NCBI GenBank assembly: GCA_022826195.1
Contig: JAJDVI010000001.1
Span: 62,001 to 126,000 of the forward strand
Direction of reading: 5' to 3'
Length of the DNA: 64,000 nt
Origin: Acidobacteriota bacterium
Lineage (GTDB): Bacteria > Acidobacteriota > Vicinamibacteria > Marinacidobacterales > Marinacidobacteraceae
Shown: one piece after another, positions 17,114 to 25,659 of the stretch
How the letters are laid out: each line of letters starts with the position of its first letter
Position numbering within the stretch: position 1 is the stretch's first letter
Made by a program: the position numbers and the translations under genes
The notes under the pieces: model-generated
The model's input: the letters and a program-made list of their open reading frames with translations, nothing else
Database searches by the model: none
Told to the model about the DNA's origin: nothing

Positions 17114-18316
17114 CTACTCCGGCTCGGCCAGCCGGTTGTAGCGGCGCAGGATGTCGCGCAGCCGCTCGTGCGGCAGCCCGTAGATCCGGCGGCCGTTGAC
17201 CCCGACCATGTCCCGGCCCGCCACCACGGCGTTGACGATGGCCTCCTCGGTGGCCTGCACGACGCCCTCGAAGAGGGGATTGATGTTGTTGTTGGCGAGG
17301 TTTTGGAGCGGGGCGACGCCGCTCTCGTTGTGCGCTGCCTCCTCGTTGGCGGTGGAGAAGGCGATGAAGATGTCTCCGGAACCGTTCGACGCGATGCTGC
17401 CCACCCGGCCGAGCGCCAGCGTGGTCCGGCGGATGAAGCGGTTGAGCTGGTGCGGCAGGAGCGGCGCGTCGGTGGCGGCGACGATGATGATCGAGCCGTC
17501 ACGGCCGTAGCCGCCGTCGCCGTCCGGGCCCGGCGGAGCGTCGAAGGGGCCCCGTTCGGGCGTCAGGTCCGGGATCTCCCGCCCCACGGGAACTCCGGCG
17601 ACCGTCATCAGGTTCCGGCTGCCGAAGTTGGACTGCACCAGCACGCCGATCGTGTACTCGTCGCCCCCGGCCTCCACGATCCGGGACGAGGTGCCGATCC
17701 CGGCCTTGAAGCCGAAGGTGCGCATTCCGGTGCCGCCGCCCACCGATCCTTCCGCAACCGGCCCGCCCCGCGCCGCATCGAGCGCCGCGAAGACGTGTTC
17801 CTCCCGCACGTGGAAGCCGTTGATGTCGTTGAGGAAGCCGTCCCAGGTCTCGGCGACCACCGGCAGGCTCCAGTCCGGCGCGTCGAGGTTCGCCTGCGCC
17901 CAGGCGATGGTGGCCTCGTGGACGGCGCCGACGCTGTGGGTGTTGGTGATCATCACCGCCCCTTCGAGGATCCCCCGGTCGCGGAGCCAGGTCGTCCCGG
18001 TCATCTCCCCGTTGCCGTTCAGGGTGAACCAGGCGGCGAACACCCGGCCGCGGCTGGCGCGGCCCCGTGGCAGGACAGCGGTAACCCCGGTCCGGACGGG
18101 ACCTTCCCCGACCGCCAGCTCCCCCTCCCCCCGGATGATGGTGTGGTGGCCGACTTCGATGCCGGCAACGTCGGTGATGGCGTTCAGCGGCCCCGGCGTG
18201 CCGTCGAAGGGCACCCCGAGATCGCGGGCGCGGGGCCCGTCCTGGGCGAACGCCGGGACGAACGCAAGACCGGCCCCCAACAGGGCCGCGGCGAACAGCG
18301 CAAGGCGGTGTCTCAT
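17114..18316 (-). CDS. P1 family (S58, DmpA-like) aminopeptidase
   Basis: The 400-residue protein has a signal peptide (to about residue 24) and the P1 family blocks DVAGIEVGHHTI and PRGRASRG. The autocleavage site is DG/SIIIVAATDAPLLPHQL, which makes Ser275 the nucleophile exposed as the new N-terminus. The resulting beta chain of 126 residues is close to the size known for DmpA. Such enzymes release N-terminal D- or L-residues or beta-amino acids from peptides. Export to the periplasm fits the neighbouring M81 and M48 peptidases. The start is fixed by the signal peptide. Confidence 0.9.
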   Translation of the reverse strand: MRHRLALFAAALLGAGLAFVPAFAQDGPRARDLGVPFDGTPGPLNAITDVAGIEVGHHTIIRGEGELAVGEGPVRTGVTAVLPRGRASRGRVFAAWFTLNGNGEMTGTTWLRDRGILEGAVMITNTHSVGAVHEATIAWAQANLDAPDWSLPVVAETWDGFLNDINGFHVREEHVFAALDAARGGPVAEGSVGGGTGMRTFGFKAGIGTSSRIVEAGGDEYTIGVLVQSNFGSRNLMTVAGVPVGREIPDLTPERGPFDAPPGPDGDGGYGRDGSIIIVAATDAPLLPHQLNRFIRRTTLALGRVGSIASNGSGDIFIAFSTANEEAAHNESGVAPLQNLANNNINPLFEGVVQATEEAIVNAVVAGRDMVGVNGRRIYGLPHERLRDILRRYNRLAEPE

Positions 18317-18390
18317 GGGCGAAGTGCCTCCCGAAGCAAGCCTACGGGATTGCTGCTCGCCGTGCCGCGCGCCCGGCTACCATCCGCGCG

Positions 18391-19524
18391 GTGGCGAGCA
18401 GCTTCGAGCATTCCGGACGCCGGTGGCGCGGATGTCTGGCCGTCGCCACCGGCACGCTGGCATTGTCAGTGGCGTGCGCGGCGCCGCGCAGCACCCTGCC
18501 GGCGGCGGACCAGGCCGCGCTCGCCAGGGAGCGGCGCATCCAGCAGGAGCTTGCGTTCCAGGTCCAGCAGGAGCGCCGGCAGCGCCTCGCCGACCTGTCG
18601 TGGCCGCTCCGGCGCGACGGAGCGGCGCTCTGCGGTGACCGCGTGGCGGCCGGCTTCGGTTTCGCGTTCGATTCTTCCGGACGCTACGAGCCGGGCGAAC
18701 GGGCGGCGGTTTCCAGCGCGCTCGGCATCGGACTCCTGCCCACCGTGACGACCGTGGTCCGCGGCGGCCCGGCGGACTACGCCGACATCCAGCCCGGGGA
18801 CGTGCTCACCCACGTTGGCCGCTACCGGCTGAACGAAGGGGCGGCGGGGGTCGAACAGGGACTCCGGTGGCTCGCGGAGTTCGCCTCCAGTCCGCCCCCG
18901 TTCCCGGCGGTGACCGTCCGGCTCGAGCGCAACGGCGAACCGTACGTTCAGGAACTCGTTCCCGACCTGGTCTGCGCGTACCCGGTCGTCCTCGCCGAAA
19001 GCGATGCGATCAACGCCTACGCGGACGGCTCGGCGGCCTACATCACGAACGGCATGCTGCGGTTCACCGAAAGTGACGAGGAACTGCAGGTGGTCATCGC
19101 CCATGAGCTGGCCCACAACCTCGCGGGGCACCTGACGGACCGGCAGCAGAACATGGCCGTCGGCGGCCTGTTGGGGCTGGCGGCCGACATCCTCCTCTCG
19201 CGGGCAACCGGCGTGAACTCGGGTGGGGTGCTGACCGCGGCCGGGCTCGCCGCCGGAGCGCGCGCCTACAGTCAGGACTTCGAACGGGAGGCCGACTACG
19301 TGGGGATGTACCTGCTGGCGCGCGCCGGAGTGGAGACTGCCGAGGTCGCCCGGTTCTGGCGCCGGATGGCGGTCGAGCACGCCGGCGGCATCGAGAACGA
19401 CCATCGATCCACCCATCCTTCGACCCCGGAGCGCTTCGTCCGTCTCGACGCGGCGCACGCCGAGATCGAGGCGAAACAGGCCGCGGGAGAGCCACTCCTG
19501 CCGAACCGCACGGACGAACGCTGA
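18391..19524 (+). CDS. PDZ-containing M48 family metallopeptidase, lipoprotein
   Basis: The 377-residue protein starts at GTG and has a lipoprotein-like signal (LALSVACAAP). A PDZ-like region spans about 105-195 (VVRGGPADYADIQPGDVLTHVG). The M48 zinc motif HELAH is at 238-242, with the third ligand probably in FEREADYVG. Members act in periplasmic protein quality control, like BepA and LoiP. PDZ before the protease domain in a lipoprotein is a less common arrangement. It is divergent from the P1 peptidase gene across 74 bp. Confidence 0.87.
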   Translation: MASSFEHSGRRWRGCLAVATGTLALSVACAAPRSTLPAADQAALARERRIQQELAFQVQQERRQRLADLSWPLRRDGAALCGDRVAAGFGFAFDSSGRYEPGERAAVSSALGIGLLPTVTTVVRGGPADYADIQPGDVLTHVGRYRLNEGAAGVEQGLRWLAEFASSPPPFPAVTVRLERNGEPYVQELVPDLVCAYPVVLAESDAINAYADGSAAYITNGMLRFTESDEELQVVIAHELAHNLAGHLTDRQQNMAVGGLLGLAADILLSRATGVNSGGVLTAAGLAAGARAYSQDFEREADYVGMYLLARAGVETAEVARFWRRMAVEHAGGIENDHRSTHPSTPERFVRLDAAHAEIEAKQAAGEPLLPNRTDER

Positions 19525-19533
19525 CGCCGGCGC

Positions 19534-19552
19534 GGGCCGCTCAGCGGCGCCC
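19534..19552. terminator. Weak hairpin between convergent genes
   Basis: GGGCCGC and GCGGCGCCC flank the stop codon of the minus-strand gene and can pair with one bulged base (loop TCA). There is no T-run. It sits in the 16-bp gap between convergent genes, which is the only reason to list it. Confidence 0.22.
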
Positions 19553-20632
19553 GTCGAACAGCGAGCGCGGCGCTCCGGGGGCCCGTGGCGGACGGAAGAG
19601 ATCCAGGCGGAACGGAGGATGCTTCCGGTCGAGCCCGTGCCGCCGGGCGGCCACCCGGAACCGGTTCGCCAGCAGTTCCGCGTAGGGGCCCTGCCCCCGC
19701 ATCCGGTCTCCGAACTTCGCCTCGTAGAGCCGGCCCCCGCGCGTGTCCCGGATCAGGCTCTCCACGTGGGCGGCGCGCGTCGGAACGTGCGTCTCCAGCC
19801 ACTCGGAGAACAGTTCCTTCAGTTCGTGCGGGAGCCGCACCAGGATGAAACCCGCCGAACCCGCCCCGGCGCCTGCGGCGGCCTCCAGGATGGCCTCGAG
19901 TTCGGAGTCGTTGAGCGCCGGGATCATCGGCGACGCCAACACGCCCACGGGAACGCCCGCCTCGCGGAGCGCGGCGATCGTCGCGAGCCGGCGCGCGGGC
20001 GCCGCCGCCCGCGGCTCCATGGCGCGGGCGAGGTCCCGGCGGAGCGTCGTCACGGAAACCATCACCTGGGCCAGCCCCTCCTTCGCCATCGGGACGATGA
20101 CGTCGAGATCCCGGAGGATCAGGGCCGACTTGGTGACGATGCCGGTGGGGTGGCGCGCCTCGCGCAGCACCTCGAGGAGCCGCCGGGTGATCCGGAGGTC
20201 GCGCTCGACCGGCTGGTAGGGATCGGTGTTCGAGCCGAGCGCCAGCGGGCCGACCCGGTAGCCCGGCTTGCGGAGCTCCTGGCGCAGCAGGTCGGCGGCT
20301 TCCGGCTTCGCCACGATCTTCGTCTCGAAATCGAGGCCCGGGGAATAGCCCAGGTAGGCGTGGCTCGGCCGGGCGAAGCAGTAGATGCAGCCGTGTTCGC
20401 AGCCGCGGTACGGGTTGATCGAGCGGTCGAAGGGGATGTCCGGCGAGTCGTTCCGGGCGATGATCGTCTTCGTCCGGTCGATGATGACCTCGGTCGGCAC
20501 GCGTTCGGGCGGGGGATCGCGCGCGTCCCAGCCGTCGTCGAACGCCTCCTCGCGCAACGCCTCGAACCGGCCCGCGGGGTTCGAGACCGCTCCCCGCCCG
20601 CGGAGAGGCTGTCCCCCGCCTCCGGGGTCCAC
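19541..20632 (-). CDS. PA0069-type radical SAM protein (SplB-like fold)
   Basis: The 363-residue protein has the radical SAM motif CEHGCIYC (Cys78, 82, 85), preceded by SINPYRG and followed by ALGSNTDPYQPVE. These blocks are typical of the PA0069 group related to spore photoproduct lyase. The substrate is unknown. A GTG at 20632 lies 7 bp after the stop of the upstream VWA gene, so it may be the last gene of that operon. An alternative start would be the GTG-coded Val at residue 16 (VSNPAG). Confidence 0.88.
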   Translation of the reverse strand: MDPGGGGQPLRGRGAVSNPAGRFEALREEAFDDGWDARDPPPERVPTEVIIDRTKTIIARNDSPDIPFDRSINPYRGCEHGCIYCFARPSHAYLGYSPGLDFETKIVAKPEAADLLRQELRKPGYRVGPLALGSNTDPYQPVERDLRITRRLLEVLREARHPTGIVTKSALILRDLDVIVPMAKEGLAQVMVSVTTLRRDLARAMEPRAAAPARRLATIAALREAGVPVGVLASPMIPALNDSELEAILEAAAGAGAGSAGFILVRLPHELKELFSEWLETHVPTRAAHVESLIRDTRGGRLYEAKFGDRMRGQGPYAELLANRFRVAARRHGLDRKHPPFRLDLFRPPRAPGAPRSLFDGRR

Positions 20633-20639
20633 CGCCGGG

Positions 20640-21521
20640 CTATTCCGGCTGGAGGGCGTCGAGGGCGCCCGCCAGCGCGGACTCGATTTCCCCCGCCTCG
20701 CCCGAGGTCCGGACCAGTTGCCCGCCGCTGATCGCGGTCAGGTAGGTCAGCGCCCAGAAGGGATCCACGTTCCTCAGACCCCGCATGTCGCGGCCCTCGT
20801 CCTGCAGGTGCCGGCCCTCGAACGTGATCTGGTTCGCCAGGTCGTCGGCGCTGATGCTCCCGTAGGTCCCGCCGACCCGGCCGGAACGGGTGAGGTTCGG
20901 TGGCGCGGTGATCGCCACCACGGTGGGCGGTACTCCGGCGGCGGCGAAAAGCGGCCACGAATCGCGGGCCCAGCTGGCGCCGTCCACGCCATCCGTGAAG
21001 ACCACCAGGACCGGGCGTCCCGGGCGGTCGGCGAGGAGGCCGAACGCCAGGGTCAGCGCGTTGTTGAACGCCGCCGGACCGCCGCTCCGCAACTCCGCCG
21101 CCGCGGCCGCGGCATCGGCGCAGGTCCCGTCCCAACCGGCGTGGAGCTCCACCGAGCGGGTGAACGCGAGGAGCGCACAGCGGTCCTCCGCGTCGAGGGC
21201 GGAGAAGAGCGCCTCCACCCCGGCGACCGCGGACCGCAGCCGCGCTCCCGAGACACTGGAACTCAGGTCGAACACGACAGCCACCGACAGCGGTTCCTGC
21301 CCGGTCCAGACGGGCCGGGGCAGGTCGTCGCGCCGCCGGCGCAGCAGGTCGAGGCCCGCGCCGCCGACTCCCGGCGCCGTGGGCGCCTCGGGGTGGGCCT
21401 GCATCCGAACGGCGGCGGCCGGCCCCCGCGCGTTTTCCCCGGGGGCGGATTCGGAAACCCCGGCGGCGGAAAGAGACCCCACGGCCAGGATCGCAACCGC
21501 CATCGCCACCAGTACTCTCAT
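20640..21521 (-). CDS. Secreted VWA domain protein
   Basis: The 293-residue protein has a signal peptide (MRVLVAMAVAILAVGSLSAA) and a VWA domain with MIDAS motif DLSSS (85-89) and FTDGVDGASW. The last motif resembles the TDGxDNLSW of the two VWFA-related proteins at 25.7-28.6 kb, which suggests a distant paralogue. A 4-bp overlap (ATGA) couples it to the TPR-like gene upstream. This is the third, most diverged TPR-VWA pair in the window. Function is unknown; metal-dependent protein contacts in the periplasm are inferred. Confidence 0.75.
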   Translation of the reverse strand: MRVLVAMAVAILAVGSLSAAGVSESAPGENARGPAAAVRMQAHPEAPTAPGVGGAGLDLLRRRRDDLPRPVWTGQEPLSVAVVFDLSSSVSGARLRSAVAGVEALFSALDAEDRCALLAFTRSVELHAGWDGTCADAAAAAAELRSGGPAAFNNALTLAFGLLADRPGRPVLVVFTDGVDGASWARDSWPLFAAAGVPPTVVAITAPPNLTRSGRVGGTYGSISADDLANQITFEGRHLQDEGRDMRGLRNVDPFWALTYLTAISGGQLVRTSGEAGEIESALAGALDALQPE

Positions 21522-22519
21522 CGTCCGCCCCCTTCCGCCGCGGGCTCCCGCACCTCGTCCTTCATCGCCTCGAACATCCCGGGGTACTCGAGAGCCGGGC
21601 CGAGCCAGTAGCGCCATTCGGGTTCCCACCCGCTCGTCGTCCGGGCAAGCAGAGCCCCGGCCGCCTCGGCCGCACCCGCCGCGTCGCCCTGGCTGAGTCG
21701 CGCCGCCACCAGGCCGGCAACCGCCGCCGGCGAGCGCCGCGAGCGCCGGACGGCCTCGGCAAAGGCGGCCTCGGCGGCGGCGAACTCGCCGGCCCCGAGC
21801 GCGATCTCGCCGCGAATGAGCAGCGAGGCCAGCCGGGGTCCCGATCGCAGGCGTGCGTCTCCGAGCTGGTCCAGGACGAAGGCGGCGTCCTCCGCGCGCC
21901 CGAGATCGAGAAGCACGCCGGCGAAGCGGACCCGCAGGTCGGGATCGTCCGGAGTCTCTTCGAGGAGTTCCTGGAGCATGACCCCGGCGCGCGTCAGGTA
22001 GGTCGGTTCCTCGCGCTGTTTCCCGAACATCCACAGCGCCGCCGCGAACGACCGCCGGACGTCGCGGTCAGCGGGCAGATCCTCCAGGGCCCTCTCGAAG
22101 GCGGTCACCCCGGGGCCGACCGAGAGCTGCACCTGGTAGGAATAGCAAAGCGCCAGCCACCAGCGGCGGATCCAGTCCTCGCGGTCCGCGGGGTCCGGGA
22201 TCGCCTTGAGCAGGGTCCGCGCCATCTGGAGATGGGTCTCGGGGTGACCGTGGGCGGTCGCTTCGGTGTGCAGGAGCGCCGCCGCCTTGAGTTCCCGCGC
22301 GCCGGGCGTGGACGCGATGAAGTCGCCCACCACCCGCTCCACGGAATCCGGATCGAACCCGGCGAGCACGCGGCCGGAACTGATGAAGAGTCCGCCGCGG
22401 ACCTCGTGCAGCAGCTCCTGGTAGCCGCCCGCGTCGAGGCGGCCCTGCGCCGCCGAGGCGCCGGGCGCGCCGAACGCGGCGGCCAGCGACAGGACCACGG
22501 AAATCGGGAGGAAACGCAC
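21518..22519 (-). CDS. Secreted TPR-like repeat protein paired with VWA
   Basis: The 333-residue protein has a signal peptide from the GTG at 22519 (VRFLPISVVLSLAAAFGAPG). It is then all-helical with Ala/Leu-rich TPR-like repeats (for example FAGVLLDLGRAEDAAFVLDQ, IRGEIALGAGEFAAAEAAFA). An upstream ATG at 22588 would place 23 polar residues ahead of the signal peptide, so the GTG is preferred. It probably forms a scaffold for the VWA protein encoded 4 bp into its stop. No enzymatic motif is seen. Confidence 0.65.
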   Translation of the reverse strand: MRFLPISVVLSLAAAFGAPGASAAQGRLDAGGYQELLHEVRGGLFISSGRVLAGFDPDSVERVVGDFIASTPGARELKAAALLHTEATAHGHPETHLQMARTLLKAIPDPADREDWIRRWWLALCYSYQVQLSVGPGVTAFERALEDLPADRDVRRSFAAALWMFGKQREEPTYLTRAGVMLQELLEETPDDPDLRVRFAGVLLDLGRAEDAAFVLDQLGDARLRSGPRLASLLIRGEIALGAGEFAAAEAAFAEAVRRSRRSPAAVAGLVAARLSQGDAAGAAEAAGALLARTTSGWEPEWRYWLGPALEYPGMFEAMKDEVREPAAEGGGR

Positions 22520-22592
22520 TGTCTTCGAAGAGATGAATGTAGCAGGATGCGTGCCAGCCGTCCGCGTCGCCCGCGGCCCGGCCGGCACCCCC

Positions 22593-23783
22593 TCAGCGGC
22601 CGGAGAGAACTTCCCGGAACACCCGGAGGAAGTTGCCGCCGAGCAGCTTCGTCAGATCCTCGTCGCTCCAGCCCCGCGCGTGCAGTTCGGCGGCGACGCG
22701 CACCCAGCGGTCGAAAGCCGCGAGCTCCGCGTCCGCGTAGTGCCTCGAGTCCGGATCCCAGCCGTCGAGCGCCGCATCCGTCGAGAGCCCCACGTGGTCG
22801 ATGCCGACGAGTCCGGCGATGTACTCGACGTGGGCGACCATGTCCGCCATCCCGGCCTTGCCGTCACCGTCCCGGTCCAGCATCCAGCCGATCGGCGTGA
22901 CCCCGATCACGCCGCCGGTAGCGGCGATGGCCCGCAGCTCCTCGTCGTCCTTGGTGCGGTCCTGCGGCGTGAGCGGCTCGGCGTTCGCGTGGCTCGCGAG
23001 CACGGGTTTCGTGGAGAGCGCCGCCGCCTCGAGCGTGGACTGCCGGCTCAGGTGGGACACGTCCACGATGATGCCCAGCCGGTTCATCTCGGCGACGGCC
23101 CGCCGGCCGAGCTCCGTCAATCCCCGATCGTCTCCCTCGTAGGAACCGTAGGCAAGCCGTTCGTCGGGTTCGTGGCCCTCCTTGTCGCCGTAGCGAAGCT
23201 GCAGCACGCGAAGGCCCTCCGCATACCAGCGGCTCAGGTTGGACAACTCCCCGTCAAGCTGCCACTGCGGCGCCACGCGGGACTGGACGTAGAAGACGTA
23301 GGCGTATTCCCCGTTGTCACGCGCGGTTTCGATGTCCTCGTAGGTGAGGACCACCCGGGCGTTCGCGATCGTGCCGTCGTCGGTCCGGTTGCGGAAATCG
23401 ATCATGCCCTCGAGCCCGAATCCGCTCATGCTGAAGATCCCCATGTCGATCCCGCTGACCGCCTTGAGCGTGCCGAAATCACCGGGGCCGGCGCCCGGAA
23501 AGACCGAAAGCTCGCACCCGGTCCGGCAGTGCGGATCCACCCTGGCCAGGCTGCTGGCGGTACCGTCCACGACGTACTGCCGGGCCACGAACCCGCGGGC
23601 CCATTCCAGGTCGGCCGCCGTGGCCTGCGCGCCCGTCCCGGGGGCCACCACCTCCGGGGCCGAAGCTCCCGCCCGCAGCGGCGGAGCGAAGGGAGGCGTT
23701 ACCGTTCCGCGTCGATCGTTTCCCGGCACCGGCGCGGACGCCGGCAGCAGCATTGCCAGGATGAGGACTCGCAAGGGGGTCAT
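22593..23783 (-). CDS. M19 membrane-dipeptidase-like protein lacking canonical metal ligands
   Basis: The 396-residue protein has a signal peptide (MTPLRVLILAMLLPASA) and the M19 fold signatures DVSH (His244) and ASHAN (His265). These are spaced 21 residues apart like His198 and His219 of renal dipeptidase. The N-terminal HxD pair, normally DGHxD, reads DGTAS (73-77). The bridging Glu expected about 19 residues before the GxR block is not found at the aligned position. Activity as a dipeptidase is therefore doubtful; an altered metal site or substrate is possible. The ATG at 23783 gives the signal peptide. It is divergent from the ketoacyl synthase. Confidence 0.75.
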   Translation of the reverse strand: MTPLRVLILAMLLPASAPVPGNDRRGTVTPPFAPPLRAGASAPEVVAPGTGAQATAADLEWARGFVARQYVVDGTASSLARVDPHCRTGCELSVFPGAGPGDFGTLKAVSGIDMGIFSMSGFGLEGMIDFRNRTDDGTIANARVVLTYEDIETARDNGEYAYVFYVQSRVAPQWQLDGELSNLSRWYAEGLRVLQLRYGDKEGHEPDERLAYGSYEGDDRGLTELGRRAVAEMNRLGIIVDVSHLSRQSTLEAAALSTKPVLASHANAEPLTPQDRTKDDEELRAIAATGGVIGVTPIGWMLDRDGDGKAGMADMVAHVEYIAGLVGIDHVGLSTDAALDGWDPDSRHYADAELAAFDRWVRVAAELHARGWSDEDLTKLLGGNFLRVFREVLSGR

Positions 23784-23897
23784 TCGGCGCCTCCCGACGT
23801 CATCTGGGTGCCTCGAGCCGGCCCGGGCCACGGAACCTCCCACGCCGATTCTCGAAACACCATCGTAATTCCATCCCGGAAAGGAAACTCACTCCGC

Positions 23898-25148
23898 TTG
23901 CCAGAAGCTCCCCTTCCCCGCCGCTCGCCCCGGGACCCGGTCGTCACCGGCATGGGGCTCCTTTCCCAGGTCGGTACCGGAACGGACGCGCATCGCGAGA
24001 TCCTGAAATCCGGGACGCAGGTTCCGTTCTCGGTCTACGAACCCGGCGTCCAGTGCCAGACCGGCTGCCAGCTGGTGGGCGCCTACCAGGGTCCTCTCGA
24101 TCCGGCGGACCTGGGGCTGGACCGCTCGGAAGCGCGTTTCATGGGCCGCATGTCCCTGCTCGCGGTGCGCGCGGCACGGATCGCGCTCGAGCAGTCGGGG
24201 CTCCCGACGCGGGACCTCGCCGTCGTGGTCGGCACCGGGACCGGGGAGATCGAGACCCACCGGGAGGTCGTGCGCCGGGTGGAACGCGGCGGACGGGTCC
24301 GGGTGCTGCCGACCACGATCCCCCGCATCATGGCGTCCACGGTCTCCGCGAATCTCGCCACGGTGCTCAAGACCCGGGGCCCGTCGCTCTCCGTGACCGC
24401 CGCCTGCGCCGGCGGCGGCTACAACCTCGCCATCGCCGCCGCCTGGATCCGGGAAGGCATCGTGGACCACGCTCTCGCCGGCGGGGTCGAAGCGGAAGAC
24501 GTGCACTTCCATCTCGGCTTCGACTCGATGCGCGCCTACACGCGGCTCGACAACCACCGGCCCGAATGGGCCTCGCGACCTTATGCCGCCGATCGCGCCG
24601 GCTTCATCTTCGGCGAGGGCGCCGGGATCCTCGCGCTGGAATCGCGGGAGTCCGCCGAGCGGCGGGGAGCGGAAATCCTCGGCTCGATCCGCGGTTTCGG
24701 AATGTCGTCGGACGGCAGCGGCGAAATGGTCGCTCCCGCCAGCGAGGGCGCCGAACTGGCCATGCGGAGAGCACTCGGGCACAGTGGCGTACCGGAACGG
24801 GCGATCGGCTACATCAACACGCACGGCACCTCGACGCCGCTCGGCGACATCTCCGAGGTGCGGGCGATCCGCCGCGTCTTCGAGGACGCTCCGGTGCCCT
24901 ACGGCTCGACCAAGGGCTACACCGGACACACCGTCTCCGCCGCGGGGGCCCTGGAAGCCGCCTTCACCTTCCTCATGCTCCGGGAGGGCTGGATCTCCCC
25001 GTCGGTGAACGCGGAACCGCTCGACCCGGAGCTCACCGGCTACCCTCCGGTCCTCCGTCCCACCGGCACCGACGCCGAGTGGGCCCTTTCCAACTCGTTC
25101 GGCTTCGGCGGGACGAACATCTCCCTGGTCCTCCGCCGGGAACGCTGA
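23898..25148 (+). CDS. Beta-ketoacyl-ACP synthase (KAS I/II family)
   Basis: The 416-residue protein has the condensing-enzyme triad. Cys170 lies in TAACAGGGYN (usual form TACATG), with His309 in THGTSTP and His344 in KGYTGH, plus the C-terminal NSFGFGGTN. It would carry out decarboxylative Claisen condensation in fatty acid or related lipid synthesis. No ACP or other fab gene is adjacent, so a specialised role is likely. The only suitable start is TTG at 23898, just before the conserved VVTGMG strand; a weak AAGGAAA lies upstream. An OsmC gene follows after 28 bp. Confidence 0.88.
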   Translation: MPEAPLPRRSPRDPVVTGMGLLSQVGTGTDAHREILKSGTQVPFSVYEPGVQCQTGCQLVGAYQGPLDPADLGLDRSEARFMGRMSLLAVRAARIALEQSGLPTRDLAVVVGTGTGEIETHREVVRRVERGGRVRVLPTTIPRIMASTVSANLATVLKTRGPSLSVTAACAGGGYNLAIAAAWIREGIVDHALAGGVEAEDVHFHLGFDSMRAYTRLDNHRPEWASRPYAADRAGFIFGEGAGILALESRESAERRGAEILGSIRGFGMSSDGSGEMVAPASEGAELAMRRALGHSGVPERAIGYINTHGTSTPLGDISEVRAIRRVFEDAPVPYGSTKGYTGHTVSAAGALEAAFTFLMLREGWISPSVNAEPLDPELTGYPPVLRPTGTDAEWALSNSFGFGGTNISLVLRRER

Positions 25149-25176
25149 GGCATCCGACCCCCGGGAACAAGAACCG

Positions 25177-25593
25177 ATGCAAGTAGATCTCGAATGGAAC
25201 GGCGCCACCGGCTACGACATCACGACGCCCTCCGGGACCGCCGTCACCCTCGACAGCGACGCCCGGGACGGCCCCTCGCCGATGGAGGCCCTGCTCGCGG
25301 CGGTGGCCGGCTGCATGGCGATCGACGTCGTCCACATCCTGAAGCGCATGCGCCGCGCTCCCGAACGCCTCTCCGCCCGTGTCTCCGGCGAGCGCGCCGA
25401 CGATCACCCGAGGCGTTTCGTCAGCCTCCGCCTGGAGTTCACCGCCGCCGGCGGCGACGTGGTCCAGGACCGCCTCGAGCAGTCGGTCGAGCTCTCGTTC
25501 GCCAAGTACTGCAGCGTTCTCCACAGCCTGGCCAGGGACACCGAGACGAGCTGGTCGGCCCGCGTGGCGGCGGACACCACGGTCCCCGCCTGA
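25177..25593 (+). CDS. OsmC family peroxiredoxin-like protein
   Basis: The 138-residue protein has the two OsmC/Ohr redox cysteines, Cys46 in VAGCMAIDVV and Cys112 in SFAKYCSV, and the family's PSPMEALLAAV helix. Members reduce organic hydroperoxides in the cytoplasm. Length is typical. It lies 28 bp after the ketoacyl synthase on the same strand, perhaps co-transcribed, which would fit protection of lipids, but that link is inference. Confidence 0.88.
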   Translation: MQVDLEWNGATGYDITTPSGTAVTLDSDARDGPSPMEALLAAVAGCMAIDVVHILKRMRRAPERLSARVSGERADDHPRRFVSLRLEFTAAGGDVVQDRLEQSVELSFAKYCSVLHSLARDTETSWSARVAADTTVPA

Positions 25594-25659
25594 GCAACGG
25601 CAGGAGTCTCAGCGGCTCCGGAGCACCGGCCGCCGTTTCCGGATGGTGGCGCGCTCGGC

